Assembly: GCA_013339895.1 (NCBI GenBank)
Contig: JABACO010000013.1
Span: forward strand, 7,313,890-7,377,889
Direction of reading: 5' to 3'
Length of the DNA: 64,000 bases
Source of the DNA: Ephydatia muelleri
Taxonomy: Eukaryota; Porifera; Demospongiae; Spongillida; Spongillidae
Shown here: in pieces, positions 39,588 to 51,195 of the stretch
Layout: every line of letters starts with the position of its first letter
Position numbering within the stretch: position 1 is the first letter of the stretch
Translations under genes and position numbers: made by a program
Notes under the pieces: generated by a model
The model's database searches: none
Seen by the model: only the letters and a program-made list of their open reading frames with translations
What the model was told of the DNA's origin: nothing

Positions 39588-42500
39588 AATGTGGAATTAT
39601 GAATTCTGTCACAATTCAGAGCTGTGAAGGAGTTGAACCACCCCCAAGGTGACCCTGTAACCGGAAGTGGGCGTTACCGTCACGTGAGTCATAGTGTCTC
39701 TGTTAAAATCTGGAATTGAAGCCTAAACTCTGTCGCAATTCAGAGCAGCCTGTCACTACGACAGTCCACCTTGGAGGGTGCAGAGGTTGAACCACCCCCA
39801 AGGTGACCCTGTGACCGGAAGTGGGCGTTACCGCCACGTGAGTCATAGTGTCTCTGTTAAAATGTATAATTGAAGCATAAATTATGTCGCATTTCAGAGC
39901 AGCATGTCACTACGACAGTCCACCTTGGAGGGTGAAGAGGTTGAACCACCCCCAAGGTGACCCTGTGACCGGAAGTGGGCGTTACCGCCACGTGAGTCAT
40001 AGTGTCTCTATTAAAATCTGGAATTGAAGCATACATTCTGTCGCAATCCAGAGCAGCATGTCACTACAACAGTCCACCTTGGAGGGTGAAGAGGTTGAAC
40101 CACCCCCAAGGTGACCCTGTGACCGGAAGTGGGCGTTACCGCCACGTGAGTCATAGTGTCTCTGTTAAAATCTGGAATTGAAGCCTAAAATCTGTCGCAA
40201 TTCAGAGCGGCCTGTCACTACGACAGTCCACCTTGGAGGGTGAAGAGGTTGAACCACCCCCAAGGTGACCCTGTGGCCGGAAGTGGGCGTTACCGCCACG
40301 TGAGTCATAGTGTCTCTGTTAAAATCTGGAATTGAAGCATACATTCTGTCGCAATTCAGAGCAGCATGTCACTACAACAGTCCACCTTGGAGGGTGAAGA
40401 GGTTGAACCACCCCCAAGGTGACCCTGTGACCGGAAGTGGGCGTTACCGCCACGTGAGTCATAGTGTCTCTGTTAAAATCTGGAATTGAAGCCTAAAATC
40501 TGTCGCAATTCAGAGCAGCCTGTCACTACGACAGTCCACCTTGGAGGGTGAAGAGGTTGAACCATCCCCAAGGTGACCCTGTGACCGGAAGTGGGCGTTA
40601 CCGCCACGTGAGTCATAGTGTCTCTATTAAAATCTGGAATTGAAGCATACATTCTGTCGCAATCCAGAGCAGCATGTCACTACAACAGTCCACCTTGGAG
40701 GGTGAAGAGGTTGAACCACCCCCAAGGTGACCCTGTGGCCGGAAGTGGGCGTTACCGCCACGTGAGTCATAGTGTCTCTGTTAAAATCTGGAATTGAAGC
40801 ATACATTCTGTCACAATTCAGAGCAGCATGTCACTGCAACAGTCCACCTTGGAGGGTGAAGAGGTTGAACCACCCCAAGGTGACCCTGTGACCGGAAGTG
40901 GGCGTTACCGCCACGTGAGTCATAGTGTCTCTGTTAAAATCTGGAATTGAAGCATAAATTCTGTCGCAATTCAGAGCAGCATGTCACTACAACAGTCCAC
41001 CTTGGAGGGTGAAGAGGTTGAACCACCCCCAAGGTGACCCTGTGACCGGAAGTGGGCGTTACCGCCACGTGAGTCATAGTGTCTCAGTTAAAATCTGGAA
41101 TTGAAGCCTAAAATCTGTCGCAATTCAGAGCAGCCTGTCACTACGACAGTCCACCTTGGAGGGTCAAGAGGTTGAACCACCCCCAAGGTGACCCTGTGGC
41201 CGGAAGTGGGCGTTACCGCCACGTGAGTCATAGTGTCTCTGTTAAAATGTGGAATTGAAGCATACATTCTGTCGCAATTCAGAGCAGCATGTCACTACAA
41301 CAGTCCACCTTGGAGGGTGAAGAGGTTGAACCACCCCCAAGGTGACCCTGTGGCCGGAAGTGGGCGTTACCGCCACGTGAGTCATAGTGTCTCTGTTAAA
41401 ATCTGGAATTGAAGCATACATTCTGTCGCAATTCAGAGCAGCATGTCACTACAACAGTCCACCTTGATGGGTGAAGAGGTTGAACCACCCCCAAGGTGAC
41501 CCTGTGACCGGAAGTGGGCGTTACCGCCACGTGAGTCATAGTGTCTCTATTAAAATCTGGAATTGAAGCATACATTCTGTCGCAATCCAGAGCAGCATGT
41601 CACTACAACAGTCCACCTTGGAGGGTGAAGAGGTTGAACCACCCCCAAGGTGACCCTGTGGCCGGAAGTGGGCGTTACCGCCACGTGAGTCATAGTGTCT
41701 CTGTTAAAATCTGGAATTGAAGCATACATTCTGTCACAATTCAGAGCAGCATGTCACTGCAACAGTCCACCTTGGAGGGTGAAGAGGTTGAACCACCCCA
41801 AGGTGACCCTGTGACCGGAAGTGGGCGTTACCGCCACGTGAGTCATAGTGTCTCTGTTAAAATCTGGAATTGAAGCATACATTCTGTCGCAATTCAGAGC
41901 AGCATGTCACTACAACAGTCCACCTTGGAGGGTGAAGAGGTTGAACCACCCCCAAGGTGACCCTGTGGCCGGAAGTGGGCGTTACCGCCACGTGAGTCAT
42001 AGTGTCTCTGTTGAAATGTGGAATTGAAGCATACATTCTGTCGCAATTCAGAGCAGCATGTCACTACAACAGTCCACCTTGGAGGGTGAAGAGGTTGAAC
42101 CACCCCCAAGGTGACCCTGTGACCGGAAGTGGGCGTTACCGCCACGTGAGTCATAGTGTCTCTGTTAAAATCTGGAATTGAAGCATACATTCTGTCACAA
42201 TTCAGAGCAGCATGTCACTGCAACAGTCCACCTTGGAGGGTGAAGAGGTTGAACCACCCCAAGGTGACCCTGTGACCGGAAGTGGGCGTTACCGCCACGT
42301 GAGTCATAGTGTCTCTGTTAAAATCTGGAATTGAAGCATAAATTCTGTTGCAATTCAGAGCAGCATGTCACTACAACAGTCCACCTTGGAGGGTGAAGAG
42401 GTTGAACCACCCCCAAGGTGACCCTGTGGCCGGAAGTGGGCGTTACCGCCACGTGAGTCATAGTGTCTCTGTTAAAATCTGGAATTGAAGCATACATTCT

Positions 42501-45500
42501 GTCGCAATTCAGACCAGCATGTCACTACGACAGTCCACCTTGGAGGGTGAAGAGGTTGAACCACCCCCAAGGTGACCCTGTGGCCGGAAGTGGGCGTTAC
42601 CGCCACGTGAGTCATAGTGTCTCTGTTAAAATCTGGAATTGAAGCATACATTCTGTCGCAATTCAGACCAGCATGTCACTACGACAGTCCACCTTGGAGG
42701 GTGAAGAGGTTGAACCACCCCCAAGGTGACCCTGTGACCGGAAGTGGGCGTTACCGCCACGTGAGTCATAGTGTCTCTGTTAAAATCTGGAATTGAAGCC
42801 TAAAATCTGTCGCAATTCAGAGCGGCCTGTCACTACGACAGTCCACCTTGGAGGGTGAAGAGGTTGAACCACCCCCAAGGTGACCCTGTGGCCGGAAGTG
42901 GGCGTTACCGCCACGTGAGTCATAGTGTCTCTGTTGAAATGTGGAATTGAAGCATACATTCTGTCGCAATTCAGAGCAGCATGTCACTACAACAGTCCAC
43001 CTTGGAGGGTGAAGAGGTTGAACCACCCCCAAGGTGACCCTGTGACCGGAAGTGGGCGTTACCGCCACGTGAGTCATAGTGTCTCTGTTAAAATCTGGAA
43101 TTGAAGCCTAAAATCTGTCGCAATTCAGAGCGGCCTGTCACTACGACAGTCCACCTTGGAGGGTGAAGAGGTTGAACCACCCCCAAGGTGACCCTGTGGC
43201 CGGAAGTGGGCGTTACCGCCACGTGAGTCATAGTGTCTCTGTTGAAATGTGGAATTGAAGCATACATTCTGTCGCAATTCAGAGCAGCATGTCACTACAA
43301 CAGTCCACCTTGGAGGGTGAAGAGGTTGAACCACCCCCAAGGTGACCCTGTGACCGGAAGTGGGCGTTACCGCCACGTGAGTCATAGTGTCTCTGTTAAA
43401 ATCTGGAATTGAAGCATACATTCTGTCGCAATTCAGAGCAGCATGTCACTACAACAGTCCACCTTGGAGGGTGAAGAGGTTGAACCACCCCCAAGGTGAC
43501 CCTGTGACCGGAAGTGGGCGTTACCGCCACGTGAGTCATAGTGTCTCTGTTAAAATCTGGAATTGAAGCATAAATTCTGTCGCAATTCAGAGCAGCATGT
43601 CACTACAACAGTCCACCTTGGAGGGTGAAGAGGTTGAACCACCCCCAAGGTGACCCTGTGACCGGAAGTGGGCGTTACCGCCACGTGAGTCATAGTGTCT
43701 CTGTTAAAATCTGGAATTGAAGCATACATTCTGTCACAATTCAGAGCAGCATGTCACTGCAACAGTCCACCTTGGAGGGTGAAGAGGTTGAACCACCCCA
43801 AGGTGACCCTGTGACCGGAAGTGGGCGTTACCGCCACGTGAGTCATAGTGTCTCTGTTAAAATCTGGAATTGAAGCATAAATTCTGTTGCAATTCAGAGC
43901 AGCATGTCACTACAACAGTCCACCTTGGAGGGTGAAGAGGTTGAACCATCCCCAAGGTGATCCTGTGACCGGAAGTGGGTGTTACCGCCACGTGAGTCAT
44001 AGTGTCTCAGTTAAAATCTGGAATTGAAGCCTAAAATCTGTCGCAATTCAGAGCAGCCTGTCACTACGACAGTCCACCTTGGAGGGTGAAGAGGTTGAAC
44101 CATCCCCAAGGTGATCCTGTGACCGGAAGTGGGCGTTACCGCCACGTGAGTCATAGTGTCTCTGTTAAAATCTGGAATTGAAGCATACATTCTGTCGCAA
44201 TTCAGAGCAGCATGTCACTACAACAGTCCACCTTGGAGGGTGAAGAGGTTGAACCACCCCCAAGGTGACCCTGTGGCCGGAAGTGGGCGTTACCGCCACG
44301 TGAGTCATAGTGTCTCTGTTAAAATCTGGAATTGAAGCATACATTCTGTCACAATTCAGAGCAGCATGTCACTGCAACAGTCCACCTTGGAGGGTGAAGA
44401 GGTTGAACCACCCCCAAGGTGACCCTGTGACCGGAAGTGGGCGTTACCGCCACGTGAGTCATAGTGTCTCTGTTAAAATCTGGAATTGAAGCATACATTC
44501 TGTCGCAATTCAGAGCAGCATGTCACTACAACAGTCCACCTTGGAGGGTGAAGAGGTTGAACCACCCCCAAGGTGACCCTATGACCGGAAGTGGGCGTTA
44601 CGACCACGTGAGTCATAGTGTCTCTGTTAAAATCTGGAATTGAAGCCTAAAATCTGTCGCAATTTAGAGCAGCCCGTCACTACGACAGTCCACCTTGGAG
44701 GGTGAAGAGGTTGAACCACCCCCAAGGTGACCCTGTGACCGGAAGTGGGCGTTACCGCCACGTGAGTCATAGTGTCTCTGTTATTGAAGCATACATTCTG
44801 TCACAATTCAGAGCAGCATGTCACTGCAACAGTCCACCTTGGAGGGTGAAGAGGTTGCACCACCCCCAAGGTGACCCTGTGACCGGAAGTGGGCGTTACC
44901 GCCACGTGAGTCATAGTGTCTGTGTTAGAATCTGGAATTGAAGCCTAAAATCTGTCGCATTTCAGAGCAGCCTGTCACTACGACAGTCCATCTTAGAGGG
45001 TGAAGAGGTTGAACCACCCCCAAGGTGACCCTGTGGCCGGAAGTGGGCGTTACCGCCACGTGAGTCATAGTGTCTCTGTTAAAATCTGGAATTGAAGCAT
45101 AAATTCTGTCGCAATTCAGAGCAGCATGTCACTACAACAGTCCACCTTGGAGGGTGAAGAGGTTGAACCACCCCCAAGGTGACCCTGTGACCGGAAGTGG
45201 GTGTTACCGCCACGTGAGTCATAGTGTCTCTGTTAAAATCTGGAATTGAAGCATAAATTCTGTCGCAATTCAGAGCAGCATGTCACTACAACAGTCCACC
45301 TTGGAGGGTGAAGAGGTTGAACCACCCCCAAGGTGACCCTGTGACCGGAAGTGGGCGTTACCGCCACGCGTCTCTGTTAAAATGTATAATTGAAGCATGA
45401 ATTATGTCGCATTTCAGAGCAGCATGTCACTACGACAGTCCACCATGGAGGGTGAAGAGGTTGAACCACCCCCAAGGTGACCCTGTGACCGGAAGTGGCC

Positions 45501-45725
45501 GTTACCGCCACGTGAGTCATAGTGTCTCTGTTAAAATCTGGAATTGAAGCATACATTCTGTCGCAATTCAGAGCAGCATGTCACTACAACAGTCCACCTT
45601 GATGGGTGAAGAGGTTGAACCACCCCCAAGGTGACCTTGTGACCGGAAGTGGGCGTTACCGCCACGTGAGTCATAGTGTCTCTGTTAAAATGTATAATTG
45701 AAGCCTAAATTCTGTCGCAATTCAG
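39588..45725 (+). repeat. 154-bp satellite, about 40 units
   Basis: The unit period is 154 bp, measured from successive CACGTGAGTCATAG positions 40143, 40297, 40451 and 40605. A typical unit runs CAGAGCAGCATGTCACTACA, ACAGTCCACCTTGGAGGGTG, AAGAGGTTGAACCACCCCCA, AGGTGACCCTGTGACCGGAA, GTGGGCGTTACCGCCACGTG, AGTCATAGTGTCTCTGTTAA and then AATCTGGAATTGAAGCATAC, ATTCTGTCGCAATT. Units differ at a handful of positions (for example CTACGACAG or CTACAACAG; GTGGCCGG or GTGACCGG), and higher-order pairing of two unit types is visible. The first units are divergent and truncated. The short frames on both strands are repeat artefacts. Confidence 0.97.
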
Positions 45726-45815
45726 GACATCATGGCTGGCTACTTTGGCAAGGAAGCTTTTGACATCACCACTACTATTGACACCAGACCATCATCATTT
45801 TACATCAGCACATGA
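45726..45815 (+). CDS. putative terminal exon of an unknown gene, directly after the satellite
   Basis: The last satellite unit ends TCTGTCGCAATTCAG, after which the sequence is unique: GAC ATC ATG GCT and onward encodes DIMAGYFGKEAFDITTTIDT, RPSSFYIST and a stop. A plus-strand AATAAA is at 46184-46189. I infer a 3' terminal exon with its acceptor inside the satellite. The upstream exon has not been identified, so this is tentative. Confidence 0.35.
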   Translation, partial: DIMAGYFGKEAFDITTTIDTRPSSFYIST

Positions 45816-46285
45816 GTGTATATATTTACATATTGATTAACACATGCATAACTTTAGTATCGTGGTCATTACCATCACATTGTTCATGGACATTACAATG
45901 AGATTGTTGTGAGAGTGCCATGACTAATGGAACATCAATTATAACCAACCAATCATGTTTCAATGGCTATACCTTGTAATAAGTATATATGCATAAACAT
46001 AGAGGCAACAGTTCTGAATGACTTTCTACTGGGTCATGATTATCATAACTCTCTCTCCAAGTACATATCGGATTGAATCATATAAGATTAAGAATACGCG
46101 TGCATTCAATTTAAGAATTGCATGTCATGTGATGCATCAATATAACGTTGTTATGATGCCACGCCCCTTCAATAATGTACCATAATAAATACAACATGTA
46201 TGTATTGCCACGTCAATGAGGAAACAACGCAGAGTAGAGTACAGAAGTGTGATTACAACATTTTATAAACCTTGGAATTGATTAC
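45816..46285. other. 3' flanks, no further gene
   Basis: AT-rich intergenic sequence between the putative terminal exon and the 3' end of the minus-strand transposase. Confidence 0.5.
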
Positions 46286-46289
46286 TATT

Positions 46290-49200
46290 CTAAGATTCAA
46301 AAAGTTGAATCTTTCTATTGACTGGACATAACACTAGCACATTATCAACTCCAAAGTCAAATTTCTGTGTTGTGTTTAATTCTGCACACTGATTAATGAT
46401 CCTGCTTAGAGGAAGGAATACTGATGGTCCACTTTTCTTTGTAATGTTGGTGAATGTTTTCATAGGATACACCTGCATGTCTTGGTAAGGATGATTTTCA
46501 TACCAGTGTACATATGCAAATACATGAGTGACATGAGATTCTGGTTTTCCGGGATGCATCATTGCCACAGTGTGGTAAAAGAAGTATTGAACTTCACCTG
46601 CACGGTATTCACAACTGCTAGCTGATAAGAAGTTTCTCCCTTCAAGAGGCTTTGGCCAATAGGCAATGATACTATGTGAACTATTGCCCCTAGCTTTCAC
46701 TGACAAAAATTTCTCCCCCAAAATACTCACCTCATTAAAAACATCATGAGCCATAAACACATGTGTAATTTTTGACAGAGGATATAGAGCCAAATAGACG
46801 TTTCTCAGCCACTCAACTTCATCCAATGAAAACAGCTTTTCGCTCACTTTTGATGTTGCCTCATATGTCACACTATTAGTAGCATCGATTTGTTCAATTG
46901 AACAGAAAACGTGTCTGGAGTATCTTTGTAAATTGTTCGGATCAGCTAGGGTCTGTTGAATAGAGCCTTGGCAAGATGTTTCTTCTTCATGAAGCCACTC
47001 AATACAGGCCCCTGTCATTGATAACTGACTCTTAGCTTCCTGAAAATTAAGAAACTTTGTCATCACTTGAAGTTCAGGGCAGATCCAATTTTTCTGGAAG
47101 CTTTCAAAAACACCATTGTAACGTTCAAATGGAAAGCACCAAAATGAATGCACTGGTCCATAATCTAACATACAGTCTTTTAAATGCAAGTGAAGATGCA
47201 TGTTTGGTGTGCATTTATTTTTACCATACAATTTCTCATATGTATTGCAGAATGCAGTGAGTTTCTCATCACCCTTAATAACATCATCTATGGTCACAAT
47301 TGGTTTGAGAAGCAGAGAACATGCTTCAACAAAATGAGACCAGCACCGCAGATCGTCAAGTGTTAAAATGGTATGAAGTATGGGCACAGAATACACTAGC
47401 ACCCAATTTTTCCACTGATCTGCTGTCAGTGAAGACACTTTAGATTCTATTTTGTGTGGAATACGACCCAGAAATGGTGGCACTCTTGTACTGTCTATAA
47501 TTTCCTGCATAGTCTGGTAGTCCTGTTTAGAAAAGTTGTAATTATCCTTCCACACTGACATCATGTATTTTGCAGTGCCTAACAGTAGATTATGCATAGG
47601 ATCCACAACATGAAATCGAACAAGATCTAAGTAGGGTAGTCGGATCAGTTCTGAATATCTAACTCCCCATGTACGTTGCAATTCTTTTTTCTCAAGACTA
47701 GATTTGCTCTGCATGATTTGTTTTAGAATATGCATGTGAGAATCATGACATCTTGGTGACCATGCACTCCTATCAAATCCTGAATAATCAGGTTTGGAAC
47801 CAAACTCTAAACACTCAAACTCCTTCAAACATTTTGAACACCCCCGTCGAGCACTGTGTGACATAAACCCACACAACTTACGAGTTGCAGGAATATCTGC
47901 TGAAATAGAGGTTAGCATACATCTTACGGAAGTAACACCAAAAGCTGAACCTGACTTGATAAGGGTACCGTGCCACAGCTCCATCAAATCATCAATTAGA
48001 GGCTTCAAAAATGAATTTACACTCAACTTTGGCTCATTAGGTCCAGGAATGCACCCCACAATAATAACATTGTCCAGTTTAAATCGTTTATGTCGAGGTA
48101 AGTTTTCAATGACTAAGTATATAAGTCCCATACTATAGTTAACATGTTTATAAATCTTGAACCAGTCTATGTTTAAACGCAAGGAAAGGCTGTAAGGAAC
48201 AGAAAGAAACTGACCTGGAGCAGAAAGCTCTTTCCAAACATTTCCGTCATAAATGTCAGACAGTACATTTTCAACAGGTGCCCGTGATCTCCAATGTTCA
48301 ATATCCGTTAAAAATTCTTTCTTTAGAAACAACCTGCATAATGATGTTTTTAAGGGGCAATAAACATATACTTTTTTGGGGACAAATCGATAGTGCTTTC
48401 CACATTTAACTTTGCGAAGAAGCTCAGCCCCACAGGTCATATTTCGAGTTCCAGTTTTTTCAGTGCAAACCATATTTGAGGATGCATAATTTCGGATATT
48501 ATAGCATGCTGAGCATTTGGGACACACAGCAAACTTGTTTAACTCTGCACAAATTTTATTTTTTCCAAATATTTTTCTCAATTGATAAACTGTTTTTGGT
48601 AACTGGTTTAATAGAAGCTGTATTCTATCATCATTCAGACACTGAGCTATTATTTTTAGCAAAGTTTCAAAAACCTTTAAGACAAATTCTATACCCCTGT
48701 CTGAAACCTTGTACACCAGCTGGAAAAAAACCAAGCCTATGGCTAAAGGTTGGAGCACAAGGCTACTTAATGATCCATACGATTTTTCACCAGCTACATT
48801 CACATTGTGATTTGTAGTTGAAAGGGCGTTGGTACTGTTGTACATTGACCTGGATGCAGATTCATAGTGGCTTACATCATCTGGCATCATGTCTGTAGAT
48901 ATAGGTTGCACACACATTTCTTGATCAATGTCATCAATATTGTCCACTACTTGTGCTTCGTTTTCTTGCTCATGATTCTCAAGATCTGATTCCTTGTCAG
49001 AACTGACAGAACCACTCCATTCATCAGAAATTTTCTGAATCACTTCTTCCTCCTCTGATTCTCCATGATCATAATTCCGAACATCACTAATGTCTTTCCC
49101 TTCTGTTTGAAAAGAATCACTGCCATCATCAGGCCCATCGTGATCTATTAAAATGCTTTGAGACGCTTCCTCAGAAGACGTTCCAGGTGGACAGTACAAA

Positions 49201-49292
49201 GGGTTTTGGTGACGCTTGTAAGCTGAATAACTGAGCTTTTTACAGCATTTAGGACATCGAGTTCTGTTTCGTGAAGACATCTTAGGATCCAA
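46290..49292 (-). CDS. Tnp2/CACTA-like transposase (Transposase_21 type), 1000 aa
   Basis: A single intact exon. A zinc-finger-like motif opens it (CPKCCKKLSYSAYKRH), followed by an acidic Ser-rich linker (residues about 40-170) and a hydrophobic segment (about 178-210). A Cys cluster CPKCSACYNIRNY...CGAELL comes near 260-290. The Transposase_21 core is recognisable by YSMGLIYLVIENLPRHKRFK and GCIPGPNEPKLSVNSFLKPL (about 385-430), GFMSHSARRGCSKC, HVVDPMHNLLLGTAKYM (about 563) and NMHLHLHLKDCMLDYGPVHS with FPFERYNGVFESF (about 690-720). These match the pattern of plant Tnp2 plus the DUF4218-like part. It would bind and cut element ends in the nucleus. No stop or frameshift is seen, so it may be active or domesticated. 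It diverges from the gene at 49389 with 96 bases between starts. Confidence 0.8.
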   Translation of the reverse strand: MDPKMSSRNRTRCPKCCKKLSYSAYKRHQNPLYCPPGTSSEEASQSILIDHDGPDDGSDSFQTEGKDISDVRNYDHGESEEEEVIQKISDEWSGSVSSDKESDLENHEQENEAQVVDNIDDIDQEMCVQPISTDMMPDDVSHYESASRSMYNSTNALSTTNHNVNVAGEKSYGSLSSLVLQPLAIGLVFFQLVYKVSDRGIEFVLKVFETLLKIIAQCLNDDRIQLLLNQLPKTVYQLRKIFGKNKICAELNKFAVCPKCSACYNIRNYASSNMVCTEKTGTRNMTCGAELLRKVKCGKHYRFVPKKVYVYCPLKTSLCRLFLKKEFLTDIEHWRSRAPVENVLSDIYDGNVWKELSAPGQFLSVPYSLSLRLNIDWFKIYKHVNYSMGLIYLVIENLPRHKRFKLDNVIIVGCIPGPNEPKLSVNSFLKPLIDDLMELWHGTLIKSGSAFGVTSVRCMLTSISADIPATRKLCGFMSHSARRGCSKCLKEFECLEFGSKPDYSGFDRSAWSPRCHDSHMHILKQIMQSKSSLEKKELQRTWGVRYSELIRLPYLDLVRFHVVDPMHNLLLGTAKYMMSVWKDNYNFSKQDYQTMQEIIDSTRVPPFLGRIPHKIESKVSSLTADQWKNWVLVYSVPILHTILTLDDLRCWSHFVEACSLLLKPIVTIDDVIKGDEKLTAFCNTYEKLYGKNKCTPNMHLHLHLKDCMLDYGPVHSFWCFPFERYNGVFESFQKNWICPELQVMTKFLNFQEAKSQLSMTGACIEWLHEEETSCQGSIQQTLADPNNLQRYSRHVFCSIEQIDATNSVTYEATSKVSEKLFSLDEVEWLRNVYLALYPLSKITHVFMAHDVFNEVSILGEKFLSVKARGNSSHSIIAYWPKPLEGRNFLSASSCEYRAGEVQYFFYHTVAMMHPGKPESHVTHVFAYVHWYENHPYQDMQVYPMKTFTNITKKSGPSVFLPLSRIINQCAELNTTQKFDFGVDNVLVLCPVNRKIQLFES

Positions 49293-49388
49293 TTACGCGC
49301 CGGAACACTTAAATTTGTACTAAGAATGTTTATTAATTTATTTAAAAATGCAAGTAAAATTTGGCGCTAAAACACCGCGTGGTCTAAA
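49293..49388. promoter_or_regulatory. 96-bp bidirectional promoter
   Basis: This is the only sequence between the two divergent start codons. It has no TATA box in either direction. It contains TTTATTAATTTATTTAAAA and a GGCGC element. The corresponding interval in the second unit is 62029-62143. Confidence 0.55.
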
Positions 49389-50636
49389 ATGAATGTTCAT
49401 CCGCGAAGTCAAAGAGGCGTCGACACACCAGAAAGAACTGGTCAGGTTAGTGGCATATTCACGGTGCGGTTAATGATTTTGATCATAGCAGCATGGTCAT
49501 GTTACGCCAAGAAGGCTTATTGGCGGTGCCTCTACCAGTGCATTTTACGGCACCCCACCTGCTGTGCATTCGCGGACTACTTGGTTTCCTGGGGAGGTAA
49601 TAGAATGTGGCAATACTGGTACCAGTCGTAGAAACGAGATGGAGGAACTGAAAGGATGGATGCACCAACTCGTTGCAGATATGCAAACAAGTATACTGGG
49701 ACGCATATCGGATATTGAGCAAAACATCCAGAGCCTCTCGGACCGTGTTTCTTCACTGGAGAGGCAAAATGAAGCTGTGGATGTGTTGCAGCAGGCAGAT
49801 GAAACTGCCACCGCTGCGATGCCCCACCAAAGTCCGCGCCACACACGCACCCGCAAAGCCCCCACTGAAATACAGGCAAGTGGAGTTAGGATCTCATTAC
49901 AATGTTTATTTTTACCTTATCAGGGTCGTATAAGAGAAGTGTATAACAATTTGGGAGAAGAACTTCACTTTCGGCTTGACGAAGGGTAACTTTAGGGTCT
50001 GTTACCCTCTGTACTTTTCTTATACATTTGCATCTCTATCTGGTGGCAGAATTGATAGTGAATTCAATAAGAAGATCGTAAGCCTGGTAGCGGCCGAGTT
50101 CGATAAGGATCACTGCCCAATTGCCACAGTTAAAGGTATTTTCTGTGCATTACTTTTCACCAAAATGGCTTTTGTCTGTTGTAGCTGGTTTAGTTACCTA
50201 CAAGAGAACTCTGAAGAGGGCTCTGACATCAAACGATTCAACTTCTCGGCGTGTCAAGCGATCCCGCCAACAGCGTGTAGGCCTCTATACGTCCTAGTTT
50301 TTTTACTATACGTCGCGTGATGCTTTTTTTCTGCTGTAGTTGTGGGAGAAACGGTGCCAAGTGCTGAAGGACGACGAGAAGCAGTTATGGGGTGACATCA
50401 AGCCTACAATGATGTCAGAAGAGGAGAGCGACGACCAGAACGCTCAAACTCTACAACGTCGCCGTCCGTCGTGGCGTTCTGATAGGCTAAATGACTTAAT
50501 TGATGACTTGGATGAACGAATAAACGGAACCAGCAACTCGAAGCTCCATCCAAAGAAGCAGAGAATTGAAGGACCGCTCTTGGACGCATCCACTCCTCCA
50601 ACTGCCCAACCCTGGATGATACGAGAGAAAGCTTGA
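49389..50636 (+). CDS. accessory protein encoded head-to-head with the Tnp2-like transposase
   Basis: Six exons join in phase to 326 aa: 49389-49445, 49489-49875, 49924-49985, 50050-50135, 50185-50276 and 50340-50636. The start of exon 2 could also be 49492. Order: Ser/Thr/Pro-rich N-terminus, a coiled coil (SDIEQNIQSLSDRVSSLERQ), a basic patch, then a compact domain GRIREVYNNLGEELHFRLDE, GIDSEFNKKIVSLVAAEFDK, a helix with YKRTLKRAL and RRVKRSRQQRLWEKRCQVLK, and an acidic/Arg-rich tail with DLIDDLDERING. The middle part recalls C14orf93-like proteins, but that is from memory and weak. The exon 2 donor is GC (CAG|GCAAGT). Its role as a DNA- or transposase-binding partner is inferred from the shared promoter and the parallel pair at 60955-64000. 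Confidence 0.7.
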
Positions 50637-50995
50637 ACGTTTTATGTTTTTGGTCGCTGCTTCTTTATCGATTGTATTCCTAATTTTATTATAAATTTGA
50701 TCATGTGATCATGAGTACACAAGTAGAAACGAGCTAGTATACAGAAACTGATTCGGAGACGTTTCCAAATATGTACTGCGTACGGAAGCGGTCATGGTGC
50801 ACGGAGACATAGAGTAACAAACCCACAATAAGCGCACGTGATAGTATCGAGTATACGCAAAATATACGACATGCGATTCTGGTTCTATCCGCAAAATATA
50901 CCAATGCGTATTCTTCGCGTATAGCATGTGTATATTCGTGTGTATATTTAGCATATACGCAGAGTATACACTATCGTATATCCAACTTGTAGCAC
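50637..50995. other. 3' flank and CGTATAT-rich sequence
   Basis: From about 50850 to 50990 the sequence is dominated by CGTATAT and GCGTATTCTTCGCGTATAGC words, like 38255-38455. Confidence 0.55.
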
Positions 50996-50997
50996 AG

Positions 50998-51195
50998 TGG
51001 TACATGGTGAGGTATGTATCTTCAAATTGGGGATGCATGGTGAGGTATGTATCTTCAAATTGGGGATGCATGGTGAGGTATGTATCTTCAAATTGGGGAT
51101 GCATGGTGAGGTATGTATCTTCAAATTGGGGATGCATGGTGAGGTATGTATCTTCAAATTGGGGATGCATGGTGAGGTATGTATCTTCAAATTGG
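50998..51195 (+). repeat. 33-bp minisatellite, six units
   Basis: Unit GGTGAGGTATGTATCTTCAA plus ATTGGGGATGCAT. The length of 33 bp keeps a frame open in all readings, giving repeated peptides in three frames that are not genes. A single unit occurs at 59970-59999 before the solitary inverted repeat there, so the array grew from the outer flank of the element. Confidence 0.93.

Noticed and set aside
41894-43421. Repeated 86-98-codon minus-strand frames in the 154-bp satellite
   Set aside because: The unit length (154) is not a multiple of three and the frames arise from repeat sequence; they end at unit-specific differences and have no start context.
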